Assembly (NCBI RefSeq): GCF_001874525.1
Contig: NZ_LKAQ01000004.1
Location: 1,653,171 to 1,717,170, forward strand
DNA: 64,000 nt
Reading direction: 5' to 3'
DNA from: Pseudodesulfovibrio hydrargyri
GTDB taxonomy: Bacteria > Desulfobacterota > Desulfovibrionia > Desulfovibrionales > Desulfovibrionaceae
Shown here: positions 52,678 through 61,662 of the stretch, in pieces
How the letters are laid out: every line of letters begins with the position of its first letter
Position numbering within the stretch: position 1 is the stretch's first letter
Notes under the pieces: model-generated
Seen by the model: the letters and a program-made list of their open reading frames with translations, nothing else
Told to the model about the DNA's origin: nothing
Databases searched by the model: none
Program-made: the position numbers and the translations under genes

Positions 52678-53103
52678 CTAAAGATCAAGCCCTTACAACG
52701 CAAGTTGTAAGGGCTTTTTCTGTTGCGCCGCCCCAAAATTCTCGGACACATCAACTGGGTTTATTGATTTTTTGGGTTGTAATCGCAGTGGATTGGACTG
52801 TCCGTACTCTCGTGGTCTCCGGTCGGTTGCGTCGGTCCTGGTGGATGTGGACGGCAGGGTATTGTGCTAAACCGGACATAAGTCTTGTTGGCTATGCCTG
52901 GGAGCGTTCTTCATCGTATCTTGTCGCTGGAGAATCGGTATAATGCATGCGATATTTTGCATGCTCTCATTTTCTTTTTCTTGTTCATTATGAACGTCGT
53001 ACCGTTATTCGCCGCCAGGAAGCGATAGGCAGCAAGCGCTGGTGGCTTTCCGGAGTGACGAGCTGGTGGAAGCGGTGCGGGGCATACGGGGTGACAGGTG
53101 GAA
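52678..53103. other. Intergenic region after tRNA-Asp copy 1, putative integration-element left end
   Basis: Holds the tRNA terminator and a stretch (TCGGACACAT at 52742 and TGTCCG at 52799) also found at the same distance after tRNA-Asp copy 2. No gene seen. Confidence 0.5.
52687..52719 (+). terminator. Terminator of tRNA-Asp copy 1
   Basis: AAGCCCTTACAAC and GTTGTAAGGGCTT, four-base loop, followed by T residues. Confidence 0.88.
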
Positions 53104-54108
53104 ATGATGATTGCTGATGTAATACAATTCAATGAGTTCCTGGACTCTACAATAGATCCAAAGAATCTGGATGAGGATTTTATTACTTCAAGACAAGTCG
53201 AACTGGAAGACATCTCCAAGCATTCCGATGCCGCATATTTGCCTCTTGTTGCCTTGAGCTATGCCAAGTTGCTGGAGTTGACCGTTCTGTTGACTGGAAA
53301 ATGTGCTGACAATTGCCAAATCGTGGAGTTTGGGGATCTTGTGGTGAATCCTCGGCACATGGACGTGTGCATTCTGAATACCCGCTTGGTACAGGAGGAT
53401 TACGGCGTTACCGATTGTGTTCCGCTTTGGTTCAAGAGACAAGTGCGTGCGCGTATCGGCAGCCACTATGCTGAAGACCTCGGCAGGATGGTTGTTGATC
53501 CAGCTTTATTGGTTCAGTTCCTTGACGAAGGGCTGCTGCTGAGAACGGAAAAAAAGGAAAGACACGGGAGATTGAGCGATCAGTTTCGATATTGCGTTTC
53601 AGATGATCCACAGTCAGCCTTTTCAGCATATGTTGAGGAGGGGAAGCAGAATACACATAACCCGGGAAAAGTGCTTGGTTGCGGACGCGCAAGGACCGTG
53701 TGTCACCATGTTGCGTCCTGGCTCGCCGACAGCACGGTCTTGAACATCGTTAAAGGCGCCTTGAAAACCGATCTAGTGGCTATACTGCGTGGCGTTATGT
53801 CGACTGATTACCTGAATGAAATCGATAAAAAATTTGAAAAGGCATTCAGCTCCATGAACTATGTGAGCATGGCAAGAAAAAATTTCGTTAATTTCCCCTA
53901 TGATGATGACGTCAACATATCAGAGTGGGCTGAGATCAATAACGCATTGTGCCATTTCAATCTCGATGGTTACGCCGTGATTCAATCAGAATTGGATAAA
54001 ATCCTTTCCAGTCCGTATTATAGAAGCCATCTTCTGGACGTGTCGTTGTATAATGCACCCTTGTCGCAGGGTTCAAGCAGCCCGCAAGTGGTCAGGAGCA
54101 TCATGTAA
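53104..54108 (+). CDS. Unrecognised protein in the tRNA-Asp accretion zone
   Basis: 334 residues, no signal peptide or membrane segment. Scattered cysteines (CADNCQ, DVCIL, CHHVASWLAD) do not form a known cluster motif. No family recognised. Start chosen at the ATG after AGGTGG. It lies between tRNA-Asp copy 1 and the first tRNA-Asp 3' fragment, has lower GC than the genes upstream, and is probably cargo of an old integrated element. Confidence 0.65.
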   Translation: MMIADVIQFNEFLDSTIDPKNLDEDFITSRQVELEDISKHSDAAYLPLVALSYAKLLELTVLLTGKCADNCQIVEFGDLVVNPRHMDVCILNTRLVQEDYGVTDCVPLWFKRQVRARIGSHYAEDLGRMVVDPALLVQFLDEGLLLRTEKKERHGRLSDQFRYCVSDDPQSAFSAYVEEGKQNTHNPGKVLGCGRARTVCHHVASWLADSTVLNIVKGALKTDLVAILRGVMSTDYLNEIDKKFEKAFSSMNYVSMARKNFVNFPYDDDVNISEWAEINNALCHFNLDGYAVIQSELDKILSSPYYRSHLLDVSLYNAPLSQGSSSPQVVRSIM

Positions 54109-54177
54109 TCCGGCATGCCCCAAGCAATCCCGGAACACCGGCTCATTGAATGCAGGAGCCTCGTTGAGCCGCTTCAT

Positions 54178-54222
54178 CCCGGTCGTGCCGGAGGCGCGAG
54201 TTCGGGTCTCGCCCGCTCCGCC
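54178..54222 (+). repeat. Degenerate tRNA-Asp 3' fragment 1 (att-like)
   Basis: Sequence from GTGCCGGAGG to GCTCCGCC follows the anticodon stem, T arm and acceptor end of tRNA-Asp with several changes. The 5' half is missing. Confidence 0.65.
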
Positions 54223-54229
54223 GCGAAAA

Positions 54230-54266
54230 AAGAAGGACTGCAAGCAATGAGCTTGCAGTCCTTCTT
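54230..54266 (+). terminator. Terminator-like hairpin after tRNA-Asp fragment 1
   Basis: AAGAAGGACTGCAAG and CTTGCAGTCCTTCTT, perfect 15-bp arms with a seven-base loop. It occupies the place that a terminator has after the intact tRNA copies. Confidence 0.7.
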
Positions 54267-54520
54267 CTAGGTAGATGGGAGCGTAGGCGGAAAGCCTCTT
54301 GGTTGTCCCATGCCGTTCCCAACGCCTTGATGTGGTTCCTTGCTCAATTCAAGCCGGTACTACCACCCTGCAAAACATGCAGGAAACGGACGCGGGGCAG
54401 GGCTGTTCTCGCGGCAGCCAAGGTATTGGACACCTCGAACGGCGTTGCCGCGGGGAAGCTTTTGCAAGGGGCCACGGCGGTAGTCATGCCCAAAGCCGGA
54501 CCAGAGCGGAAAACCCTGCG

Positions 54521-55032
54521 CTATTTGTCCTTGGCAAAGAAATCCGGGATGAACGGCTTGTCCACCCAGCTTTCGGTCCACGGCGTAACAACATCGATTG
54601 TCCCTTTGATGTTCTGGAAATACCAGGCCCCGTCGATCTTTGAGAATGTGTCGTTGAAGGTGCCTGTAAACTTGTAGGCTTCATCTTCACCCGCTTCGTT
54701 CTTGAGGGTCTGGAAGTCAAGAATGTAGAAGCTGGCCTTGGCAGTCATGCCGTCCTCGCCGATCTCTATCTCGGAGGGGAAGAAGTAGTGGATCGACCAG
54801 GAGATTTGCTTTGCCAGGTTTACGCAGAGACGCTTGATTTCCTCGCGTCCTGTCTGAGCGGCCTGATCTTCGCCGACCTGCCAAGTGGCATCCTCGGCAA
54901 ACAACGCTGAAATCTGATCGCCGTTGAATCGGTTGTCCAACGCTTCGGCGTATCGCGCCTTTAATGTTTTGATTTCCTCGATATCTTCCAGGCGTTGGAG
55001 ACGTTCGCGACGCTAAGGGTAGGTTTTGCCAT
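54521..55032 (-). pseudogene. SnoaL/NTF2-like protein gene with a probable 5' frameshift
   Basis: The 3' part encodes about 139 residues of the SnoaL/NTF2-like fold (LFAEDATWQVGED, TGREEIKRLC, TGTFNDTFSKIDGAWYFQNI). The conserved N-terminal part (RLEDIEEIKTLKARYAEALDNR) is in the same frame but meets a stop before any ATG. An ATG with a good AAGGA site at 55032 (MAKPTLSVANV) is in another frame; the frames would join with one base change near 55005-55015. Either a broken gene or a sequencing error. Confidence 0.5.
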
Positions 55033-55197
55033 CTTGTATCCTTTGATTTGAGTGTTGGGGGAAATGCCGACCCCGTCGGTAGACAATTCACAATAATAGG
55101 CTAATTCGCTGGATGTGTCAGGTGAATGCTGTACTAATCTTTGCCCGGTTTTTTATGGCTGATTCATATAAGAATCGCGTAAAATAATGATCAACTC

Positions 55198-55250
55198 CAT
55201 GACCAGTCGTGCCGGAAGCCACGAGTTCGGGTCCCGTCGGCTTCGCCTCT
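55198..55250 (+). repeat. Degenerate tRNA-Asp 3' fragment 2 (att-like)
   Basis: GTGCCGGAAGCCACGAG through GTCGGCTTCGCC follows the tRNA-Asp 3' half with several changes. It is followed by a copy of the tRNA-Asp terminator. Confidence 0.65.
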
Positions 55251-55257
55251 CAAAATC

Positions 55258-55288
55258 AAGCCCTTGCAACGCGTTGCAAGGGCTTTTT
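55258..55288 (+). terminator. Terminator after tRNA-Asp fragment 2
   Basis: AAGCCCTTGCAAC and GTTGCAAGGGCTT with a T-tract; nearly the same stem as the terminator of tRNA-Asp copy 1. Confidence 0.8.
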
Positions 55289-55314
55289 CGTTGTCTCGTC
55301 GGCTCCGCCCGGGG

Positions 55315-56919
55315 TCAGGACTTTTTACTGTTTTGTTCGCAGAGCTGGGCAACGGAGAAGACCGTTTCCCCTTCCACGTCAAAGAAATCGGTTGCGTCCG
55401 TCAGCTCCTTGGATCTGGCGGCGAGTTCCCTGGCGGTGCTGGATATCTCCTCGGCGGCGGATGCGTTCTGATGGACCACGTTGCCGAGTTCCATGATCGC
55501 CTGGTTGATCTGTCTGGCGTTCTCGTCCTGGATGGCGCTGGCCTCGGCTATTTCCTCCACCAGTTCGGCCGTACGTTGAATTTCGGGTATCATTTCGGCA
55601 AGCTGGGTTCCGGCATTGTCGGCCACTTCCACACTTGCCTCGGATATCCGGATTATCTCCTGGGCCGCCAGGCCGCTTTTTTCCGCCAATTTGCGGACTT
55701 CGGAAGCCACCACGGCGAAGCCCTTTCCATGCTCCCCGGCGCGGGCCGCCTCGATGGCCGCGTTCAGGGCCAGGAGGTTCGTCTGCCGGGCGATTTCCTC
55801 GATAACCTGGATCTTGTCCGCGATTTCCTTGAGCACGCCGAGTCCTTCCACAAGGCTTTTTCCGCTGCGTTCGGCGTGTGCCGCGTTTCTGACGGCTATC
55901 TCCTTGGTCGTGGCCGAATTGCCGGCCGTTTTCATGATGTGGTGCGTCATCGCCTCCATGCTGGCTGAGAGTTCCTCCACATTGGCGGCCTGTTGCGCCG
56001 CGCCCGTGGCCACGTTGTCGGCGGCGGCCGCCAGCTCGCGGCTTCCCGTGCTGACGTCTCCGGCGGCTCCGGTGACGGTTTTGATCACGCTGCCCAGGCT
56101 GGCTATCATCGAGTTGAGGGATTTCCCGACCTTGCCTATTTCATCGTTGGCGGTTTTTTCGATCCCTCCCTTGAAACGGCCTTCGGACATGGCGCCGGTC
56201 AGGGAGGTGATCTCCAGCAGGGGGCGCAGCACGGATGAACGCAGTATCCAGGTCACGATCAAGGCTATGACGCCCAGGATCAGGAGGGTCCAGAGAGAAA
56301 AGGAGATCGCCGCATTTCGCGAGTCCGCCTTTGAGGCGGCAAGGGAACTGATGATCTCGAAAGCGCCGTGGATCTCGCCTGTTTTCCAGCCTTCCTTGGT
56401 CCCTCCGGTCACGTCTTTTTCCCCGGCCGGGTCCCCATGGCAGTACAGGCATTCCTTGGTGAGGCGTATCGCCTTGAAATAGCGGATGTGGTCGTCGTCG
56501 ATAAGGGTGAGCTCCTCCTTGTTGGCCGCCTTCATCTCGGCCAGGGCCGCGGCCTCCAGCTTGGTCGGGGTGTTGGCCGGGTTGCGCGGCGACTCCTTGG
56601 GAACCCGAAAGGCGTAGCCCGCCTTTTCCGCATTCGCCATCGCCATCTTGATGGCGGTGATGACGGGCACCGCGTTGACGACCTGGTCGGCCGGGATCTG
56701 GTCGAACGGCTTGATGATGCCCGAGTCGATCTTGTCGCTCATCTCGTTGCGGGCCGCCTCGGCCATCAGGACGATCGCCTTGCTCTGCATGAGCAGGGCC
56801 TCTTCGCTCTTGTCGTGTATCGTGTGGATTTGCTGTCCTCCCAGGACGAGGGCGATGATCACCGGCCCTGCGAGTGCGGGGATGATTGTTTTCAATTTCA
56901 CACTGACGTTGTTGAGCAT
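55315..56919 (-). CDS. Methyl-accepting chemotaxis protein with c-type heme sensor domain
   Basis: 534 residues. Membrane segment at about 10-28, a periplasmic Tll0287/DUF3365-like domain with one c-heme site (C157, C160, H161 in CLYCH), a second membrane segment near 205-225, HAMP and the signalling domain with the tip [36 protein letters not shown]. Heme attachment suggests redox or gas sensing. No C-terminal tether. Confidence 0.93.
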   Translation of the reverse strand: MLNNVSVKLKTIIPALAGPVIIALVLGGQQIHTIHDKSEEALLMQSKAIVLMAEAARNEMSDKIDSGIIKPFDQIPADQVVNAVPVITAIKMAMANAEKAGYAFRVPKESPRNPANTPTKLEAAALAEMKAANKEELTLIDDDHIRYFKAIRLTKECLYCHGDPAGEKDVTGGTKEGWKTGEIHGAFEIISSLAASKADSRNAAISFSLWTLLILGVIALIVTWILRSSVLRPLLEITSLTGAMSEGRFKGGIEKTANDEIGKVGKSLNSMIASLGSVIKTVTGAAGDVSTGSRELAAAADNVATGAAQQAANVEELSASMEAMTHHIMKTAGNSATTKEIAVRNAAHAERSGKSLVEGLGVLKEIADKIQVIEEIARQTNLLALNAAIEAARAGEHGKGFAVVASEVRKLAEKSGLAAQEIIRISEASVEVADNAGTQLAEMIPEIQRTAELVEEIAEASAIQDENARQINQAIMELGNVVHQNASAAEEISSTARELAARSKELTDATDFFDVEGETVFSVAQLCEQNSKKS

Positions 56920-57289
56920 AAGGACCTGCCATGCTTTTTAGGCTTGTAGTTTTCTGGGGGAGGGACTCGACGACACCATAGCATGGAATGGCGGATATTT
57001 TGTAGGGGGGGTGCAAAGCTTAATAATAGTCCAACATACCTGTTCGTATTTGCTGGATTGTTTGTGTTGGCGGAGGGCAAAACGGGCACCCTGCGGGCAC
57101 ATGCGGCGAAAGGTGTTGTCGGCTTTATGCCAAGCCGTTTTAAGGGAGCCGGGAGTTCCGGGCTTTTCTCCCAATGGCTGCGCTCGGCACGCCGGGCCGA
57201 CATGCCGGAGAGCCAGATGACAAAAAGCGATGCGGTCGAAAAGAAATGGATTGACAACCCATGCAAGTCCGATTAGACAGGCTCTTCCT
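56920..57289. other. Intergenic region before the second tRNA cluster
   Basis: No credible gene. Its right end carries TTGACA, 17 bases, TAGACA (57251-57279), matching the tRNA promoter of the first cluster. Confidence 0.5.
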
Positions 57290-57363
57290 GCGGGCGAGCA
57301 GCTCGCCGGGAAGGGCATCGGCCACAAGCCGAGGGCCGCGGGGGAGAGCCCCCTGTCGCCCGC
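57290..57363 (+). pseudogene. Decayed tRNA-Val copy
   Basis: Aligns to the tRNA-Val at 52480-52555 with many changes; the anticodon loop has lost two bases (CGGCC-ACAAGCCG), so no valine anticodon remains. Flanking sequence is nearly the same as in the first cluster. Confidence 0.8.
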
Positions 57364-57412
57364 CATCTTTGAAATAGAGGGTACGCTTAACACCCTTTAT
57401 CATAATAAGTGC

Positions 57413-57498
<86 letters not shown>

Positions 57499-57503
<5 letters not shown>

Positions 57504-57533
57504 TCTTAATCAGTTAGGTTAAGATCCTTTTTC
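57499..57533 (+). terminator. Terminator of tRNA-Asp copy 2
   Basis: AAGGATCTTAA and TTAAGATCCTT followed by T residues. Confidence 0.85.
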
Positions 57534-57765
57534 TATTTTCTGATCCGAAAAACATCGGACACATTTTTATTTTTAGGTAGTAATCGCGAAGGGTTGGAAT
57601 GTCCGTTTTGTCGCGGCTTCCGGCTAGATGCACTTATCCTCTCGGATTTGCATGGGAAGTGGGATGGGTCAGGTTTTGAGTATTTAACAGAGCAAATCTG
57701 TAACTCTAACTTCCGCCAACACATGGGATGCTTCCCTATTTGGGTGTCATCAGATGATTGGACTC

Positions 57766-59085
57766 TCAGGTTATGTCAAACATCTCTTCGTCATCCAGAA
57801 CTACAGTTTGGGGGAAGAGTCTATGAAACTCCTCTTTGTGTTCTGTGTGTATCGGGATAATCCTTTTAGGTTTTGTCTCCGCTACAAATCGTTCGAGGTC
57901 CGAACTCGTGATATGTCCGCTGGTATGGATGGCTTTGAACTTGACTCCTGGCAGCTCTTTTAATGCCGCTGCGTACTCGTTGAAAGTCGGCGTGTTTCTA
58001 TCAAGGTAGCCTGTCCACTGTGAGTAGATAACAGTCGATGACTCCAGGGATTTAATGATGTGGGCCACCCAATAATCTCCGAGTTTGAGAACATACTTTG
58101 AAGGGGAATTGTGAAGGTCCTTTTCCCAAAGCTCGTTGTCAGGGTGATAGAGTTCCTGAACAAAGTCGTTGAAATATTCTTTTTGCTGCTTCATTTTTTG
58201 ATACTGACCAGAAGCAGCTTTGTTGTGGGAAAGAACCCGAACTCCTGACCATTTGAGATCGGGTATATTCTTGGACAGTTTTTGTGCGATCCGCAGAATC
58301 CAAGCTGAATAGATGTCCAGGACCAAAACTCTACCGCATTTTTTCGCTGCTCTATAGGCAGTTACCATCCGATCAATGTTTTGAGCTGAACAACTGAGGC
58401 AGACAAGGCTCGGTTCATTCTTGATCGCATCAACCATTCCTTCTTCGACAGCGGATTCATTGGCGAACTCGGCGTTGTTTCGACGAACCATTGTTCCTTC
58501 CAAGAGCATCGCATCTATACCTTTGGGAAGATGAGAACAGAGGTAGTTAAAAGACCTTGATTTCCTGCCATGCGCTCGGAAGTCGCCACTGTAATAAATG
58601 GTTTTGCCGTTTGCTTCGATAAGAAACCCAAAGGATTCGGGAGATGAATGGTCAACCATGTACGGGGTTACAGCGATAACCCCAATACTGATGGTTTTGC
58701 CAGCCTCTAAACGGGTTCTTTGTCGGGAAGGAAGTGGTGATTTCCCTGTGAATATTCTCAGGCTTTGCATAAAATCCCACGCGACATCCCCTATGTATAT
58801 CGGAAGGTCTTTAGGAATATCTTTGATCAATCCATAATGATCCTGATGTCCGTGTGAAATGAGCACAGCCGAATATTCGCCTATGTCATCAGGAAGAGAT
58901 GTCGGGGAGCCATCCAATGATGAACCTGCATCGACCAAGATACGAGTGAATTCATGAGTTATCTCGACGCAGTTTGCACCGATTTCATTTGTCCCGCGAT
59001 GAATGGTTATTTGCGCAGCCTGCGGACACGCAGCTGATCGCCCGGGCCATGGCATCGGTTTCCCTGGAAAAATTTTTTTAGCCAT
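57766..59085 (-). CDS. RNase J/beta-CASP-like metallo-beta-lactamase-fold hydrolase
   Basis: 439 residues. Metal site H78-x-H80-x-D82-H83 (ISHGHQDHYGL), then YYSGDFRAHGRKS and the late IHTSGHITSSDLERF and IIPIHTEHKEEF, as in beta-CASP nucleases related to RNase J. The preceding EIGANCVEI is the usual N-terminal strand. Housed in the lower-GC element between the 60-bp repeats, so perhaps a defence-linked nuclease rather than the housekeeping RNase J. No strong ribosome binding site. Confidence 0.82.
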   Translation of the reverse strand: MAKKIFPGKPMPWPGRSAACPQAAQITIHRGTNEIGANCVEITHEFTRILVDAGSSLDGSPTSLPDDIGEYSAVLISHGHQDHYGLIKDIPKDLPIYIGDVAWDFMQSLRIFTGKSPLPSRQRTRLEAGKTISIGVIAVTPYMVDHSSPESFGFLIEANGKTIYYSGDFRAHGRKSRSFNYLCSHLPKGIDAMLLEGTMVRRNNAEFANESAVEEGMVDAIKNEPSLVCLSCSAQNIDRMVTAYRAAKKCGRVLVLDIYSAWILRIAQKLSKNIPDLKWSGVRVLSHNKAASGQYQKMKQQKEYFNDFVQELYHPDNELWEKDLHNSPSKYVLKLGDYWVAHIIKSLESSTVIYSQWTGYLDRNTPTFNEYAAALKELPGVKFKAIHTSGHITSSDLERFVAETKPKRIIPIHTEHKEEFHRLFPQTVVLDDEEMFDIT

Positions 59086-59139
59086 GTCGGAGATATAGCA
59101 GAAGCCTTCATTGCCGACCAGAGGTCCTAACTTAGTAAG

Positions 59140-59189
59140 CCAGAAAAAGAAAATGCCTCAGAAGCCATTCGTATTACTTCTAAGGCATT
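59140..59189 (-). terminator. Terminator of the PD-(D/E)XK nuclease gene
   Basis: Minus strand AATGCCTTAGAAG and CTTCTGAGGCATT form a stem followed by TTTTCTTTTTC, about 45 bases after the stop codon. Confidence 0.78.
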
Positions 59190-59234
59190 CAGTGAGCCCT
59201 AAGATTGGGTACACCTTGTACGTTTGATTTTAAA

Positions 59235-60038
59235 TCAACTGATTTTCCATGGAGAAGGGTAACCCCCACGTGCGGAGTACGTAGCTCCATGAAGCTTTAA
59301 GTACTCCTGTAGAGGCTTGTATGGAATGCGTTTTAGTTTGCCAAAATTGGTGTCCTCGTTGAAGCATTTCCCTTCTGATTCTTTCCTTCCATATGTTGTT
59401 GTGTCTAGCTCCTCACCTGCTTCAATTTTCGCTTTACCAATTCGACTGAGGATGGCTGGTGTCTCATAGTTTCCAAACCACCGACCTCCACTGTTGAGAA
59501 GTCGGTAATCTCGTGCAGCAATGCATTCCGAGACAGGAAATGCACCGACATCAATAATAGTCGGACAATAAAAGCCATCATGTTGAGCGTTCTCCCTGAG
59601 TTGGTAGGCTACAACAAGAAGGATGTCCTTTTCTGGGATGACATTTTTAACTGTAACTTTTTGAGTTAACCGTGCTGATGGTTCTCTCCTTGTGGCAGGG
59701 ACTTTCATTTCAACACCTTCAGGATCAACATAAAGAAGCTTTAGTTCCGCTCTAAATCCTAGATTGTGTTGGTAATCAGGATACCCTTCTCTGTCACCAA
59801 GTATCCCGTCATGCTTAGAGAGTCCTACTTTAGCAAAAAGACCATCATCAGGGTAAAGCTTATCAAGTTCTGGGATTGCTACATCCATTAATGTCCCAAC
59901 TATTGTACCAATTTGTGATGGCTCAAAGGATTTCAGAAGGTCTTTAGGAATGTTCAGTATGTTGATCTGGGCACCGATTAAGGGTGAAAGACAGTTTTTA
60001 AATGCCATGATGTCTTCTGAAGAGATGCATGTTGTCAC
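59235..60038 (-). CDS. Putative PD-(D/E)XK restriction endonuclease
   Basis: 267 residues. The motif P87-D88, nine residues, E98-L-K100 (PDYQHNLGFRAELK) is a classic PD-(D/E)XK nuclease core, predicted to cut DNA. It follows a small XRE regulator by four bases and is divergent from a methyltransferase and a specificity subunit, so it is the likely restriction partner. Starts at GTG 60038 (AAGG nine bases ahead) or at ATG 60008. The specific family was not recognised. Confidence 0.6.
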   Translation of the reverse strand: MTTCISSEDIMAFKNCLSPLIGAQINILNIPKDLLKSFEPSQIGTIVGTLMDVAIPELDKLYPDDGLFAKVGLSKHDGILGDREGYPDYQHNLGFRAELKLLYVDPEGVEMKVPATRREPSARLTQKVTVKNVIPEKDILLVVAYQLRENAQHDGFYCPTIIDVGAFPVSECIAARDYRLLNSGGRWFGNYETPAILSRIGKAKIEAGEELDTTTYGRKESEGKCFNEDTNFGKLKRIPYKPLQEYLKLHGATYSARGGYPSPWKIS

Positions 60039-60042
60039 AGTT

Positions 60043-60270
60043 TTATACCTTCGTTTTGGTAAAATATTTTGACATATCGAGGTTCAACACCTTGAGCAGC
60101 TGAAATAATTCCGTAACCGACAATTCTTGCTCATAGTTTTCAATCTTCGCCATGAATGATTGAGACTTCCCCAGGCTTTCAGCAACTTCTTTCTGGGTTA
60201 GTCGGAGTTCTTTTCGCCTTCCCTTCAAATCGGAAATGATTTGTATGTATTCAGGACTACTTCGATGCAT
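60043..60270 (-). CDS. XRE-family helix-turn-helix controller protein
   Basis: 75 residues, one Cro/CI-type helix-turn-helix (RRKELRLTQKEVAESLGKSQ, SFMAKIENYEQELS). Size and position directly before the nuclease gene match the controller (C) proteins of restriction-modification systems. No ribosome binding site is seen, so leaderless translation is possible. Confidence 0.82.
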   Translation of the reverse strand: MHRSSPEYIQIISDLKGRRKELRLTQKEVAESLGKSQSFMAKIENYEQELSVTELFQLLKVLNLDMSKYFTKTKV

Positions 60271-60336
60271 CGCATAAAAATAGCAAAATGCTGGGGAAAA
60301 GAGAATTTATTCGATTTGAGAATTTTTTATCCAAGA

Positions 60337-60350
60337 AAGACGAACGTCTT
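60337..60350. promoter_or_regulatory. Palindromic site between controller and methyltransferase genes
   Basis: AAGACG-AA-CGTCTT, perfect 6-bp arms, between the divergent XRE/nuclease and methyltransferase genes. Candidate controller-protein box; it abuts a possible -35 (TTGACC at 60350). Confidence 0.45.
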
Positions 60351-60400
60351 GACCTGTGTGTTTGAAGAGGGTAGGTGTCCATAGACAAGGAGGCCCTGCC

Positions 60401-61651
60401 ATGGGAAGTCGTCATTCTTTTGATTCTAACGATGCTAAATCTATAGTGAATAGATTGCAGGAGTTGTTTCTAGCTAACTCGGGCGAAGACCCTTTTGAGG
60501 AGTTGTATAAGCTCGTTGTTGCGAAGATATTTCTTGAGACAAATGGAGATATGGATTCAGAGTATCTTGCTCAAGGAGTAAATAACCGAGAGTTTGTGGA
60601 GTCTGTTTTACGCAAAGCGAATCACAAATGGCCCAATATAGTTCAAGGTACATGTGAAATAAAAATGACCAATGAACACCTGGATGTGTTTCTGCGAGAA
60701 ATGCAAGACATTTCTTTTTCTGGGTCAAATTTTGAGATCATCGATAGTTTTTTTGAAAGCATAGTCGCAAGTACTTCGAAGGGGGCCAAGGGGCAGTACT
60801 TTACTCCGAGGCATGTTGTTGAGTGCTTGGTTAGGATCATAAATCCTAGACCTGGAGAACTGATTTGTGATCCAGCTTGTGGCTCTGGCGGCTTCTTGAT
60901 TCATGCTGTAGAGCACCTAAAAAACAAGGCGGACATCTCAGATATTAAAAAGTGTGTGTACGGTTTTGATTTTGACAAAAAGGCTGTCAGCGTATGCAGG
61001 GCTTTGATGATTCTTGCTGGTTGTGGGACCACCAATTTTCACCAGATTAATAGCCTATTGAAGCCTTCGGCTGGTCTAATTCCTACCGAGGAGTACTATG
61101 GGTATAACATCGAGGATGCATTGAACTCATCAACCAACGGGTTTTCTGGGTTTGATGTGATTATCACTAATCCTCCGTTTGCCGGTGAAATTAAAGAACC
61201 TCACATCTTAAACTCTTATTCTCTTGCAAGCAGAAAGAAGCGTGTAGAGCGCGACGCATTATTCTTGGAACGTTGTGTCAACTTGTTGAAGCCAGGCGGA
61301 CGTATCGCAATTGTTCTTCCTGTGAACAAATTTTCGACTAAGACCTGGGGGTACTTGCGAGAATGGCTTATTCGCAATGTTGAGGTGAAGGCTGTGCTAG
61401 GATTGGGCAGAAGTGCCTTTATGCCTTACACCTCGCAAAAGACCAATGTGCTGTTTGCAAAAAAACGACTTAAACCTATTAAGTTCTCTGACGCTTTAAG
61501 TGAAGAAGTCCATTTTTTCTTGAGCGAGATGTCAGGCAAAGACAATAAAGGTAATTTTATCATTAAGGCGCAAGATGCTGAGACTCTCTGGGACCGTGTA
61601 GACCATGATCTTGCTGATGTTGTGACTATGACTGAAGGGCTTTGGCGTTAA
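60401..61651 (+). CDS. Type I-like N6-adenine DNA methyltransferase (HsdM-like)
   Basis: 416 residues. SAM-binding DPACGSGGFL (157-166) and the adenine-methylation motif NPPF (257-260), with the HsdM-type GQYFTPRHVVECLVRII before them. GGAGG precedes the ATG. The specificity-subunit gene follows directly. It should protect host DNA from the divergent nuclease. Confidence 0.9.
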   Translation: MGSRHSFDSNDAKSIVNRLQELFLANSGEDPFEELYKLVVAKIFLETNGDMDSEYLAQGVNNREFVESVLRKANHKWPNIVQGTCEIKMTNEHLDVFLREMQDISFSGSNFEIIDSFFESIVASTSKGAKGQYFTPRHVVECLVRIINPRPGELICDPACGSGGFLIHAVEHLKNKADISDIKKCVYGFDFDKKAVSVCRALMILAGCGTTNFHQINSLLKPSAGLIPTEEYYGYNIEDALNSSTNGFSGFDVIITNPPFAGEIKEPHILNSYSLASRKKRVERDALFLERCVNLLKPGGRIAIVLPVNKFSTKTWGYLREWLIRNVEVKAVLGLGRSAFMPYTSQKTNVLFAKKRLKPIKFSDALSEEVHFFLSEMSGKDNKGNFIIKAQDAETLWDRVDHDLADVVTMTEGLWR

Positions 61652-61662
61652 AGGAGATCGAG

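Larger units (their letters stand above)
54109..54520. other. 412-bp region with a tRNA-Asp fragment and no convincing gene
   Basis: Holds a degenerate tRNA-Asp 3' fragment and a terminator-like hairpin. Beyond 54300 there is only short, unconserved coding potential, possibly remnants. Confidence 0.5.

Noticed and set aside
54178..54222. Possible functional tRNA at the tRNA-Asp fragments
   Set aside because: The 5' acceptor strand and D arm are absent in all three fragments, so no cloverleaf can form.
54303..54677. Possible small gene upstream of the SnoaL-like gene
   Set aside because: It overlaps the SnoaL-like gene antisense, has no ribosome binding site and no recognisable domain.
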